From an uncultured Campylobacter sp. (GTDB lineage: Bacteria; Campylobacterota; Campylobacteria; Campylobacterales; Campylobacteraceae), in the NCBI RefSeq assembly GCF_938018145.1, contig NZ_CALIII010000117.1:1-9149 (forward strand): DNA of 9,149 nt, written 5' to 3'. Of this stretch, positions 1 through 7,253 are shown piece after piece; position 1 is the stretch's first letter, and each line of letters starts with the position of its first letter. Position numbers and translations under genes: made by a program. The notes beneath the pieces are model-generated. The model was not told the DNA's origin. It worked only from the letters and a program-made list of their open reading frames with translations, and did no database searches.

Positions 1-265
1 CACCGACGCGCACGCGCATGAGTTTTATTTTGACGTTAGCGCGGAGGAAGCTAAAGCGCCGATAAAAATCGAGCGCCCAAAGGCTCAAATTTCGCTAAAA
101 GCAGGCGAAAAAAGGAAAGTCGTAGTCGTGCTAAGCGCGCCTAAATCGGCATTTGCTATGACCGGCGAGCAAATGACGAAGATAGAAATCTCAGCCTACG
201 CAGCGGATAACAAAGAAAAAATAAGTGTTAAGAGACGGACGATTTTCGCCCATCCAAGTGAGTAA
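1..265 (+). CDS. ccoG: CcoG-like cytochrome c oxidase accessory protein, C-terminal fragment
   Basis: Partial gene entering from the left edge; first complete codon at 2, stop TAA at 263-265, leaving 87 visible residues. The fragment is soluble and beta-rich, with alternating hydrophobic residues (KIEIS, KVVVVLS) and an ending around TIFAHPSE. It resembles the C-terminal Ig-like (FixG_C) domain of CcoG/FixG/RdxA proteins, membrane-anchored polyferredoxins that help supply copper to cbb3-type cytochrome oxidase. Supporting context: in C. jejuni, as I recall it, the gene next to cmeR (Cj0369c) is a ferredoxin-domain integral membrane protein of this family. The membrane segments and 4Fe-4S cysteine motifs lie outside the window, so the family call rests on the tail and on synteny. 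Only about 60 bases separate it from cmeR, but cmeR has its own promoter-like sequence there. No terminator is visible after the stop. Confidence 0.6.
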   Translation, partial: TDAHAHEFYFDVSAEEAKAPIKIERPKAQISLKAGEKRKVVVVLSAPKSAFAMTGEQMTKIEISAYAADNKEKISVKRRTIFAHPSE

Positions 266-283
266 AAAATTATTTTTTTATAG

Positions 284-289
284 TATAAT
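284..289 (+). promoter_or_regulatory. Putative sigma70 -10 box of cmeR
   Basis: A perfect TATAAT lies 38 bases upstream of the cmeR start codon, just after a T-rich run (about 270-281). This fits the Campylobacter vegetative promoter, which relies on a strong -10 box and upstream T tracts more than on a -35 box. Transcription would begin near 296, giving a leader of about 32 bases that contains the Shine-Dalgarno GAGGG at 315-319. No CmeR-type operator is visible here, so autoregulation is not evident from the sequence. Confidence 0.6.
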
Positions 290-327
290 CATATTTTAAG
301 ATTTTTTGAAATTTGAGGGCTAGAAAA

Positions 328-960
328 ATGAATACGAAACCGACGAAACGAAGCGCCGAGAGAAAAGAGAAATTCATCCAAGCCGGACTTGAAATTTTCC
401 TCGAAAACGGCTACGAAAACACGAGTTTAACGGATATCATCAAAAAAAGCGGCGGGTCGCTGGCGAGCATCTACAAATTTTTTGAAAATAAAGAAGGACT
501 TTTTCGCGCCATCGTAGAGCGTGGATTCGACGACTTTAGGACGCAAATAGACGAGAAAATCGATCTAAATTTATCGCATAAACTGGATGATTTTTTAACC
601 AAATTTGCGATGATATTTTTCGACATCATCTGCGAAAAGAAAACCACGCTAATCTCAAGAGTAATGATGAGCGAAGGTGCAAAAAACGACGGACTTTTGG
701 GCAAAGAGTTTTTGGATCAAATTTTAAGCAAAATCGATAAAATTTTAATCGATTTTTTCGAGCGCGAAGACATAAAAGTCCAACTAAATCCATGTATCTC
801 TCCTTACGTTGCAGCCAAGGCGTTTGCCGCAGTCGTTAGAGAGCCTTATCATTATAATGCTATTTTGCTAAACGAGGACATAATGCTAAGCAAAGAAGAG
901 CGCGAAGAGCACGTAAAAACACGCATAGATATGTTTTTACACGGCGTAAAAAAACGCTAA
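328..960 (+). CDS. cmeR: CmeR, TetR-family repressor of the CmeABC efflux pump
   Basis: A 210-residue TetR-family protein, the length I recall for C. jejuni CmeR. The N-terminal DNA-binding domain covers about residues 12-60, with the typical helix-turn-helix stretch at about 32-59 (TSLTDII, SGGS, IYKFFENKEGLF). The rest is the all-helical ligand-binding and dimerisation domain. The C-terminal pieces REPYHYN and EEREEHV match the CmeR pattern (KEPYHH, KEQKEHV), which makes this a specific CmeR call rather than a generic TetR one. In C. jejuni, CmeR binds an inverted repeat upstream of cmeA and is released by bile acids. ATG at 328 is chosen because GAGGG lies 8 bases upstream; a TTG at 313 would add five residues but has no good ribosome site. 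The gene sits 119 bases before cmeA in the same direction with no terminator between, so readthrough into the operon is possible. Confidence 0.93.
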   Translation: MNTKPTKRSAERKEKFIQAGLEIFLENGYENTSLTDIIKKSGGSLASIYKFFENKEGLFRAIVERGFDDFRTQIDEKIDLNLSHKLDDFLTKFAMIFFDIICEKKTTLISRVMMSEGAKNDGLLGKEFLDQILSKIDKILIDFFEREDIKVQLNPCISPYVAAKAFAAVVREPYHYNAILLNEDIMLSKEEREEHVKTRIDMFLHGVKKR

Positions 961-1019
961 ATTCTACTCTCTAAAATTTGACTTTTCGTGTAAATAAGAG
1001 TAAAATAGCCGACTTTATT

Positions 1020-1035
1020 TGTAACAAATATTACA
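1020..1035 (+). promoter_or_regulatory. CmeR operator (16-bp inverted repeat)
   Basis: TGTAACAAATATTACA is an imperfect inverted repeat, TGTAACA-AA-TATTACA, with one mismatched pair between the arms. From memory, the C. jejuni CmeR box in the cmeR-cmeA gap is TGTAATAAATATTACA, so the two differ at one base. It starts 14 bases upstream of the TATAAT at 1049 and covers the expected -35 region, so bound CmeR would block RNA polymerase. This is seen in sequence plus known C. jejuni biology; binding here is an inference. Confidence 0.88.
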
Positions 1036-1048
1036 GACAAAATTTTTG

Positions 1049-1054
1049 TATAAT
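1049..1054 (+). promoter_or_regulatory. cmeABC promoter -10 box
   Basis: A perfect TATAAT preceded by TTTTTG (1043-1048), matching the extended -10 style of Campylobacter sigma70 promoters. The -35 region falls inside the CmeR operator at 1020-1035. Transcription would begin around 1061, about 19 bases before the cmeA start codon. AAAGG at 1068-1072 is the cmeA ribosome site. Confidence 0.8.
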
Positions 1055-1079
1055 ATCCCAAAAAATTAAAGGCAAATTT

Positions 1080-2264
1080 ATGAGAAATTTTAAAAATATC
1101 TCTGTTTTATTATTGGCGTCGCTGCTTTTTACGGCATGCTTTGATAGTAATGATAAAAAAAGCGCGGCCGCAGCCGGACAACAACGGCAAATGCCGCCGT
1201 CAAAGGTCGATATATTCGTAGCTAAAAAATCAGACGTACCGATCAGCTTTGACTACACCGCGACCCTAACGAGCCAGCAAGACATAGTCGTCTATCCAAA
1301 AGTAAGCGGCACGATAACCAAGCAGTTTTTTAAACCGGGCGATAACGTAAAAGCCGGCGACAAGCTGTTTTTGATAGATTCCGAAAAATACCAAGCCAGC
1401 TACGACGCGCTTGAGGCTTCTATCGGCGTAGCAAACGCAAATTTAAAAAACGCTCAGACCGAATTTAACAGAATTTCAAATTTATATAAGAAAAACGCCG
1501 TTTCGCAAAAAGAGTACGACGCGGCAGTTTCGGCGCTCGAGATCGCAAACGCAAATTTACTAAGCGCTAGAGCAAACGCTAAAAACGCCAAAATAGACCT
1601 AGGCTACACGAGTATCGCCGCGCCTTTTGACGGCGTTTTGGGCGATAACCTAGTAGACGTGGGCTCGCTAGTCGTAGCAAACACGACCCAGCTAGTGCGC
1701 CTAACCAAAATCAACCCGATCGAGGCGCACTTCCACATCTCCGACGTCGATAACCTAAACCGCGTCAAAATGCAAGAAAGCGGCCTCTGGGCGCAAACAA
1801 ACTCGGACGCCGTGCTAAAAGTCGGCCCGGGAGAGTTTAACGGCAAGGTAAATTTCATCGATAACGTCGTAAATACGAATATGGGCACAGTTTTAGCCAA
1901 GGCCGAATTTAACAACGACGAGGGCAAGCTGCTACCGGGCATGTTCGGCCACGTGACGATGGGCGGATTTTATCAAAAAGACGGCTTTAAAATCCCTCAA
2001 GTAGCACTCCAGCAAACCGACGTCAAGACCTACGTGCTAGTCGTAGAGGACGGTAAAGTAGCCTCTAAAGACGTAAAAATCACCTACCAAACCAAAGACG
2101 CCGCAGTCGTTAGCGAGGGGTTAAACGAAGGCGATAAAATCATCTTAAACAACTTCCTAAAAATCGGCGTAGGCGCACCCGTCGAGATAGATAAGGACCT
2201 AACCGAAAGCTTTGGTAAAGGCGCAAATTTAGAGCCTAAAAACGAGCAAGAAAAGGCTAAGTGA
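1080..2264 (+). CDS. cmeA: CmeA, periplasmic adaptor lipoprotein of the RND efflux pump
   Basis: A 394-residue membrane-fusion (HlyD/AcrA-family) protein linking CmeB to CmeC in the periplasm. The N-terminus is a lipoprotein signal peptide: basic MRNFKN, hydrophobic core about 8-16, lipobox FTAC with Cys20 as the lipidated residue. A low-complexity Ala/Gln linker follows. The lipoyl half-motifs lie at about 68-100 and 175-208 (VYPKVSG; APFDGVLGDNLVDVG), flanking an alpha-helical coiled-coil hairpin at about 101-172. Beta-barrel and membrane-proximal domains follow (LLPGMFG, IPQVALQQ, SEGLNEGDKII). Local wording such as NAVSQKEYD and AAPFDG is close to C. jejuni CmeA (about 367 aa). ATG 1080 is preferred over an in-frame TTG at 978, because AAAGG lies 7 bases upstream, the lipobox is then correctly placed, and the longer form would read through operator and promoter. 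Its TGA overlaps the cmeB ATG by one base. Confidence 0.95.
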   Translation: MRNFKNISVLLLASLLFTACFDSNDKKSAAAAGQQRQMPPSKVDIFVAKKSDVPISFDYTATLTSQQDIVVYPKVSGTITKQFFKPGDNVKAGDKLFLIDSEKYQASYDALEASIGVANANLKNAQTEFNRISNLYKKNAVSQKEYDAAVSALEIANANLLSARANAKNAKIDLGYTSIAAPFDGVLGDNLVDVGSLVVANTTQLVRLTKINPIEAHFHISDVDNLNRVKMQESGLWAQTNSDAVLKVGPGEFNGKVNFIDNVVNTNMGTVLAKAEFNNDEGKLLPGMFGHVTMGGFYQKDGFKIPQVALQQTDVKTYVLVVEDGKVASKDVKITYQTKDAAVVSEGLNEGDKIILNNFLKIGVGAPVEIDKDLTESFGKGANLEPKNEQEKAK

Positions 2265-5200
2265 TGTTTTCTAAATTTTTCATAAATCGCCCGATATTCG
2301 CCACCGTCGTATCTATCATCATAGTTATCGCGGGCGCGATGGCGATAAAAGGGCTTCCTATCGAGGAGTATCCTAAGCTAACTCCGCCTCAAATTTCCGT
2401 TAGCGCCGTCTATACGGGCGCCGACGCTCAAACCATCTCCGACTCCGTAGCCAGCGCGATCGAGGATCAGATAAACGGCGTAGAAAACATGCTCTATATG
2501 CAAAGCACCTCAAGCTCGAGCGGCTCGCTAAATATCAACGTTTATTTTAAAATCGGCACCTCAGCCAAACAAGCCACGATCGACGTAAACAACCGCGTCC
2601 AAGCCGCGCTCTCAAGACTGCCTCAAGAGGTGCAAAACATGGGCGTGACCGTGCGCGAACGCAGCGGCTCGATCCTAGAGGTTATAGGCTTTACCAGCCC
2701 GAAAATGAACTCTATCGATATGTATAACTACGTAAATTTAAACATAGCAGACGAGGTTAAAAGGGTTAACGGCGTGGGCGATACCGTGCTAATCGGCAGC
2801 AAAGAGTACTCGATGCGAATTTGGCTAAAGCCCGATTTGCTCGCCTACTACAAGCTAACTCCTAGCGACGTAATCGCCCAAGTAAAAATCCAAAATAGCC
2901 AATACGCCGCCGGCAAGATAGGCGAGCAGCCATCAGACGGCGATAATCCTTACGTTTATTCCGTTCGCACGGGCGGACGACTCAAAAACGCCGCGCAGTT
3001 TGGCGATATAATCATCAAAAGCGCGGACGGCGCGACGCTAAAGCTAAAAGACGTAGCCACGGTAGAACTGGGAGCGGCTAGCTACGCTAACGACGCGATG
3101 CTAAACGGTAAAGACGCCGTGCCGCTTTTAATCTTTATGCAAAACGACGCTAACGCCCTAGCCACGGCGCAAGCGGTAAACGCAAAGCTAGACGAGCTAA
3201 GTAAAAATTTTCCCGAGGGATTTACGCACACGATCGCGTATAATCCGACCGAATTTATCGAAGTTTCTATCCAAGAGGTTATAAAGACCTTCGTCGAGGC
3301 CATGATCCTAGTTATCATCGTTATGTATATGTTTTTAAAGAGCTTCCGCGCGACTATCATCCCGATGCTAGCCGTTCCCGTGTCCATCATCGGCACCTTT
3401 GGCGGACTGTACGCGATGGGATTTAGCATAAATTTAATCACTCTTTTCGCGCTCATACTTGCTATCGGTATCGTCGTGGACGACGCCATCATCGTTATCG
3501 AAAACGTGGAGAGAATTTTACACGAGGAAAAAGACATCACCGTCAAAGAAGCGACCTATAAAGCGATGCAAGAGGTACAAACCCCGGTCATCTCGATCGT
3601 GCTGGTTTTATCAGCCGTTTTTGTTCCGGTTTCTTTTATGGAGGGTTTTGTCGGCGTGATCCAGCGTCAGTTTGCGCTCACTCTGGTTACTTCGGTTTGT
3701 ATTTCGGGCTTTGTCGCGCTTACGCTTACTCCGGCGCTTTGCGGCGTTATGCTAAAAAAACAAGAGAGCAAGCCGTTTTGGTTCGTGCAGAAATTTAACG
3801 ACTTTTTCGACTGGAGTACGAAAATTTTTACCGCAGGCGTTGCAAAAGTGCTTCGTCACGTAATAATCAGCCTTATTTTGATAGGCGTCATGGGTTTTGC
3901 GACTTTCGAGCTGTTTAAAAAAGTCCCTAGCGGCCTCGTACCGTCCGAAGATAAGGGCGCGCTGATGGTTATCACTTCGCTACCGCCGTCAAGCAATATG
4001 CTAAAAACCAAAGAAGAGGTAAAAACTATCAGCAACATGGTTCTAAGCAATCCAAACGTCGAATTTACGATGGGTTTTGCCGGATATGATATGCTTGCGG
4101 GCGCTCTTAGAGAAAACTCTGCCATCAGCTTTATCAAGCTAAAAGATTGGAGCCAGAGAAAAACGCCGGATAGTCAAGCAGACGCGCTAACCGGGCCTTT
4201 TAACGGTATGCTTTGGGGCTCGAAGGAGTCGATGAGCTTTGTCGTAAACGTCCCGCCTATCATGGGGCTATCGATGACGGGCGGCTTTGAGATGTATCTA
4301 CAAAATAAAAGCGGCAAAAGCTACTCCCAGATCGAAGAGGATGTGAAAAAAGTAGTCGCCGCCGCAAACGCTCGCCCGGATCTAACCAGCGTGCGCTCGA
4401 CGCTAGAGACTAATTACCGCCAGTTTAAAATCGACGTCGATAGGCAAAAAGCCCAGATGTTCGGCGTGAGCGAGAGCGAAATTTTTAGCGCGATCGGCTC
4501 AACCTTCGGTTCGTATTACGTCAACGACTTCAACCTTTTCGGTAAATCCTACCGCGTCTACGCTAGAGGCGAAGAGGGTTTTAGAAACAACCCCGAAGAC
4601 TTGCGTAAAATTTACGTCCGCTCAAGCGGCGGCGAGATGATACCGCTAAACTCCGTCGCAACTCTAACTAGAATTTTGGGTCCGGATATCGTAGATAGAT
4701 TTAATCTTTTCCCTGCGGCTAAGATCCAAGGCGACCCAAAACCGGGCTACACGTCGGGAGACGCGATAAAAGCGATACAAGAGGTGGTCGAGCAAACGCT
4801 AAATATGGAAGAGTACTCGATCAGCTGGGCGGGCACGGCCTATCAGGAGGTTAGCTCGCAAGGCACGGGCTCTACGGCGTTTATCTTCGGTATGATTTTC
4901 GTGTTTTTGATACTAGCCGCGCAGTATGAGCGCTGGCTAATCCCGCTAGCCGTTATCACGGCCGTTCCGTTTGCGGTTTTTGGCTCGCTAGTCGCCGTTT
5001 GGGCTAGAGGGCTAACAAACGACATCTACTTCCAGATCGGACTACTGCTTCTCATCGGTCTATCGGCTAAAAACGCGATCCTTATCGTAGAATTTGCGAT
5101 GCAAGAAAGACTGGCGGGCAAGAGCGTATTTGACGCGGCCGTTAATGCGGCAAGGCTTCGCTTCCGCCCGATCGTCATGACCTCGCTCGCATTTACTTTG

Positions 5201-5401
5201 GGCGTTTTCCCGATGGTTATCAGCACGGGCGCTGGCGCTGCCTCTCGCCACTCGCTAGGCACGGGCGTGATCGGCGGCATGATAGCGGCCACTACGATAG
5301 CGATATTTTTCATACCGATGTTTTACTATCTGCTAGAAAAGCTAAACAACAAAGTCTGGGACAAAAAACCAAGCGGAGCACAGGAGGTCAAAAATGTATA
5401 A
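2264..5401 (+). CDS. cmeB: CmeB, RND-family inner-membrane multidrug/proton antiporter
   Basis: A 1045-residue HAE1-type RND transporter (C. jejuni CmeB is about 1040) that uses proton influx to expel drugs, bile salts and dyes through CmeA and CmeC. The start is typical of the family: MFSKFFINRPIFATVVS, leading into TM1. The large periplasmic porter loop follows, with GADAQTI and DVNNRVQAALSRLP early in it. TM2-TM6 lie at about 335-500 and hold the proton-relay pair Asp406-Asp407 in GIVVDDAIIV. TM7 is near 530-550, with the second porter loop after it. TM8-TM12 lie at about 870-1030, with the relay lysine Lys936 in GLSAKNAILIVEFA and the conserved MTSLAF and STGAGA stretches. All key residues are present and the frame is unbroken. 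ATG 2264 overlaps the cmeA stop (TGATG) with AAGG 8 bases upstream, implying translational coupling. The 3' end overlaps cmeC by 8 bases. Confidence 0.96.
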   Translation: MFSKFFINRPIFATVVSIIIVIAGAMAIKGLPIEEYPKLTPPQISVSAVYTGADAQTISDSVASAIEDQINGVENMLYMQSTSSSSGSLNINVYFKIGTSAKQATIDVNNRVQAALSRLPQEVQNMGVTVRERSGSILEVIGFTSPKMNSIDMYNYVNLNIADEVKRVNGVGDTVLIGSKEYSMRIWLKPDLLAYYKLTPSDVIAQVKIQNSQYAAGKIGEQPSDGDNPYVYSVRTGGRLKNAAQFGDIIIKSADGATLKLKDVATVELGAASYANDAMLNGKDAVPLLIFMQNDANALATAQAVNAKLDELSKNFPEGFTHTIAYNPTEFIEVSIQEVIKTFVEAMILVIIVMYMFLKSFRATIIPMLAVPVSIIGTFGGLYAMGFSINLITLFALILAIGIVVDDAIIVIENVERILHEEKDITVKEATYKAMQEVQTPVISIVLVLSAVFVPVSFMEGFVGVIQRQFALTLVTSVCISGFVALTLTPALCGVMLKKQESKPFWFVQKFNDFFDWSTKIFTAGVAKVLRHVIISLILIGVMGFATFELFKKVPSGLVPSEDKGALMVITSLPPSSNMLKTKEEVKTISNMVLSNPNVEFTMGFAGYDMLAGALRENSAISFIKLKDWSQRKTPDSQADALTGPFNGMLWGSKESMSFVVNVPPIMGLSMTGGFEMYLQNKSGKSYSQIEEDVKKVVAAANARPDLTSVRSTLETNYRQFKIDVDRQKAQMFGVSESEIFSAIGSTFGSYYVNDFNLFGKSYRVYARGEEGFRNNPEDLRKIYVRSSGGEMIPLNSVATLTRILGPDIVDRFNLFPAAKIQGDPKPGYTSGDAIKAIQEVVEQTLNMEEYSISWAGTAYQEVSSQGTGSTAFIFGMIFVFLILAAQYERWLIPLAVITAVPFAVFGSLVAVWARGLTNDIYFQIGLLLLIGLSAKNAILIVEFAMQERLAGKSVFDAAVNAARLRFRPIVMTSLAFTLGVFPMVISTGAGAASRHSLGTGVIGGMIAATTIAIFFIPMFYYLLEKLNNKVWDKKPSGAQEVKNV
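5382..5387 (+). promoter_or_regulatory. Strong ribosome binding site of cmeC inside cmeB
   Basis: AGGAGG, a full Shine-Dalgarno core, sits 6 bases before the cmeC ATG and within the last codons of cmeB. It fixes the cmeC start and gives the channel gene its own strong initiation site, unlike the weaker AAGG sites before cmeA and cmeB. Confidence 0.8.
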
Positions 5402-6770
5402 AATTTTAACTTTAGCCGCGGCGCTATTTTTAGCGGGCTGCTCGTTTCGACCCGAGATCCCCGAGGTCGATACGAAATTTGAATCTACGTATAAATTTGA
5501 AACTAGCGACATCAGAGACGAGTGGTGGAAGGAGTTTGGCGACGAAAATCTAAACGCCCTCGTAGCTAGCGCGCTAGAGAAAAACACCGACCTTCGCACG
5601 GCTTATTTAAATTTACAAAAAGCGGCCGCGAGTCTGGGCATCTCGGAGGCCGATCTTTTTCCTAGCGTAAATTTAAACGTCGGCTATACCAAAGCAAAAA
5701 GCAGCGGCGAAACCTACACCAAACAGCCTCAAACGCGCTACCGAACCTCGCAGGTAAATTTGGGCCTTAGCTACGAGATAGATCTGTGGGGCAGAGTGCG
5801 AAACAGCGTCGAGTCGGCTAAAGCCGGTCTAAACGCGACCAAGCTAGACTACGCTACCGCGCGCCTTAGTATAAGCTCTAGCGTGGCTAAAAGCTACTTC
5901 GCGCTCGTGGCTCTAAATATGCGCGAAGCCGTGCTAAAAGATACGCTAAAAACATACGAGGAGACGCTGGCGCTTCGCAAAACGCAGCTTGATCTAGGCG
6001 GCATAAACGAGACGACCTATCTACAAAGCAAAGCCGCCGTCGAAAGCGCAAAAGTAAGCCTGCTAGAGGTGCAAACCTCGCTATCTCAGGCTCTAACGTC
6101 AGTAGCGATACTAACGGGCAAATCAAACGACGAGATCCTAAACGGAGCCGTGCAGAGCGCTAAAATGCTACCAAAAGAGCCCGAAGTGAGTGCGGGCGTG
6201 AGCGCGGACATACTGCTGCGAAGGAGCGACGTAGCTAAAGCCTACGCCGATCTAAACGCCACTAACGCGCTAATCGGCGTCGCAAAAGCCGACTATCTGC
6301 CGTCCATCTCGCTAACGGGACTTTTTGGATTTTCTAGCGTGGATTTTGAAAATATCTTTATCAGCAACGCAAACACGTGGAGCATAGGCGGATCTTTGGT
6401 GCAGAAAATTTTTGATTACGGCAGAACCAAAAACAACGTCCGCATCGCCGAAACTAACGAGCAAATCGCGGCCGTAGCCTACGAAGCGGCGGTCAAAAAG
6501 GCTCTGGGCGAGGTTAGAGATGCGCTAAACAACCGTAAAAACGCCAAACTAACGCTAAATCAGGTCAAAGAACTCCTGCACTCGCAAGAAAAAATCTATA
6601 AGCTAGCCAAGGATCAGTTTGAAGAAGGCTATACCGGGCACCTGGAACTACTCGACGCACAGCGCAACCTACTCTCGGTTAGGCTCCAAGACATCGCGGC
6701 GAATTTGAGCCTCATCGACTCGGTCGTGGACGTCTATAAGGCGTTTGGCGGCGGATTTAAAGCCGAATAA
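5394..6770 (+). CDS. cmeC: CmeC, outer-membrane channel lipoprotein (TolC/OprM family)
   Basis: A 458-residue outer-membrane factor that provides the exit duct of the pump; C. jejuni CmeC is somewhat longer (about 492). The signal peptide ends in lipobox LAGC, with Cys16 lipidated. The NodT/OprM-type opening follows: DEWWKEFGDENLNALV at about 42-57. Two OEP repeats follow; the first contains LSYEIDLWGRVRNSVESAK (about 125-143), the second LIGVAKADYLPSISLTGLFGF. The protein ends in VVDVYKAFGGGF, much like C. jejuni CmeC. One oddity: where this family usually has an RRPD motif, this protein has Arg276-Arg277-Ser278-Asp279, with serine replacing proline. The ATG overlaps the end of cmeB by 8 bases and is served by AGGAGG. 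It is the last gene of the operon and is followed at once by a terminator. Confidence 0.94.
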   Translation: MYKILTLAAALFLAGCSFRPEIPEVDTKFESTYKFETSDIRDEWWKEFGDENLNALVASALEKNTDLRTAYLNLQKAAASLGISEADLFPSVNLNVGYTKAKSSGETYTKQPQTRYRTSQVNLGLSYEIDLWGRVRNSVESAKAGLNATKLDYATARLSISSSVAKSYFALVALNMREAVLKDTLKTYEETLALRKTQLDLGGINETTYLQSKAAVESAKVSLLEVQTSLSQALTSVAILTGKSNDEILNGAVQSAKMLPKEPEVSAGVSADILLRRSDVAKAYADLNATNALIGVAKADYLPSISLTGLFGFSSVDFENIFISNANTWSIGGSLVQKIFDYGRTKNNVRIAETNEQIAAVAYEAAVKKALGEVRDALNNRKNAKLTLNQVKELLHSQEKIYKLAKDQFEEGYTGHLELLDAQRNLLSVRLQDIAANLSLIDSVVDVYKAFGGGFKAE

Positions 6771-6781
6771 TTTTACTTTTT

Positions 6782-6808
6782 GGCGGAGCTTTCCGCCTCT
6801 TTCTTTTT
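6782..6808 (+). terminator. Rho-independent terminator of the cmeABC operon
   Basis: A perfect 6-bp GC-rich stem, GGCGGA (6782-6787) and TCCGCC (6792-6797), with a GCTT tetraloop, is followed by a pyrimidine/T-rich tail at 6798-6808. It begins 12 bases after the cmeC stop. The other strand has A rather than T after the stem, so it works in the + direction only. Confidence 0.85.
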
Positions 6809-7075
6809 GAATTTCCTTTTGCTTTTCGGTTTTAAATTTGACGCGACGTCGGCTGTAAATTTTAAATATTTAGCCCGTTTTATCGCCGCAATTTATCTTG
6901 CTTTATGGCCTTCAAATTTCAAAATTTAGCGCTTGCTTTTGCTATTCGCGCGACCCCCATAAACCTGTTTTTAGGCGCCTGATACTTTGGATAAATTTTC
7001 GTTGCGACTTTTGAGATAAATTTGCTTTCAAAGATGTAAAATTGTTTTAGCTTTGAGCGACACACAAAGTCATTC

Positions 7076-7117
7076 AAATTTACATAGTCCTATCCGGAGT
7101 GCACGCTTTGTAAATTT
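7076..7117. repeat. Perfect 9-bp inverted repeat in the convergent spacer
   Basis: AAATTTACA (7076-7084) and TGTAAATTT (7109-7117) are exact reverse complements separated by 24 bases. A nested pair, ACAAAG (7064-7069) and CTTTGT (7106-7111), offers an alternative pairing. The arms are built on the abundant AAATTT word, so chance pairing is a real possibility. Confidence 0.4.
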
Positions 7118-7217
7118 ACTGCTTCAAATTTACGGTTTTTTGGCAAAATTTTCGAGCATGAAGGCGATTTACGATCAATTTACAGACGTATTTCGGGATC
7201 AAATTTAGCGCAAATAC

Positions 7218-7253
7218 CCGCTGCCAAATTTGATTTTTAATTTTGGCAAGCGG
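7218..7253. repeat. Hairpin-forming inverted repeat
   Basis: CCGCTGCCAAA (7218-7228) pairs with TTTGGCAAGCGG (7242-7253) over 11 base pairs with one bulged A, around a 13-base AT-rich loop. Neither strand has a T tract directly after the stem, so it is not a standard intrinsic terminator. It might be an RNA structure, a processing site or a relic. Confidence 0.4.

Noticed and set aside
313..327. In-frame TTG as an earlier start of cmeR
   Set aside because: It lacks a good ribosome site, whereas ATG 328 has GAGGG 8 bases upstream and gives the 210-residue length of known CmeR.
989..1006. Second CmeR half-site (TGTAA at 989-993) and alternative -10 (TAAAAT at 1001-1006)
   Set aside because: The half-site has no matching TTACA arm and the -10 is weaker than TATAAT at 1049; such AT-rich words are common here.
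978..1079. 34-residue N-terminal extension of cmeA from a TTG
   Set aside because: It would be translated across the CmeR operator and the TATAAT box and would bury the lipoprotein signal peptide; ATG 1080 has AAAGG and a correctly placed lipobox.
3082..3546. 154-codon open frame on the - strand within cmeB
   Set aside because: It is antisense to highly conserved RND sequence, has no recognisable domain or ribosome site, and is explained by the codon bias of cmeB.
7158..7208. 16-codon ORF (MKAIYDQFTDVFRDQI) in the spacer
   Set aside because: It has no ribosome site or promoter-like sequence and is too short to stand out from chance.
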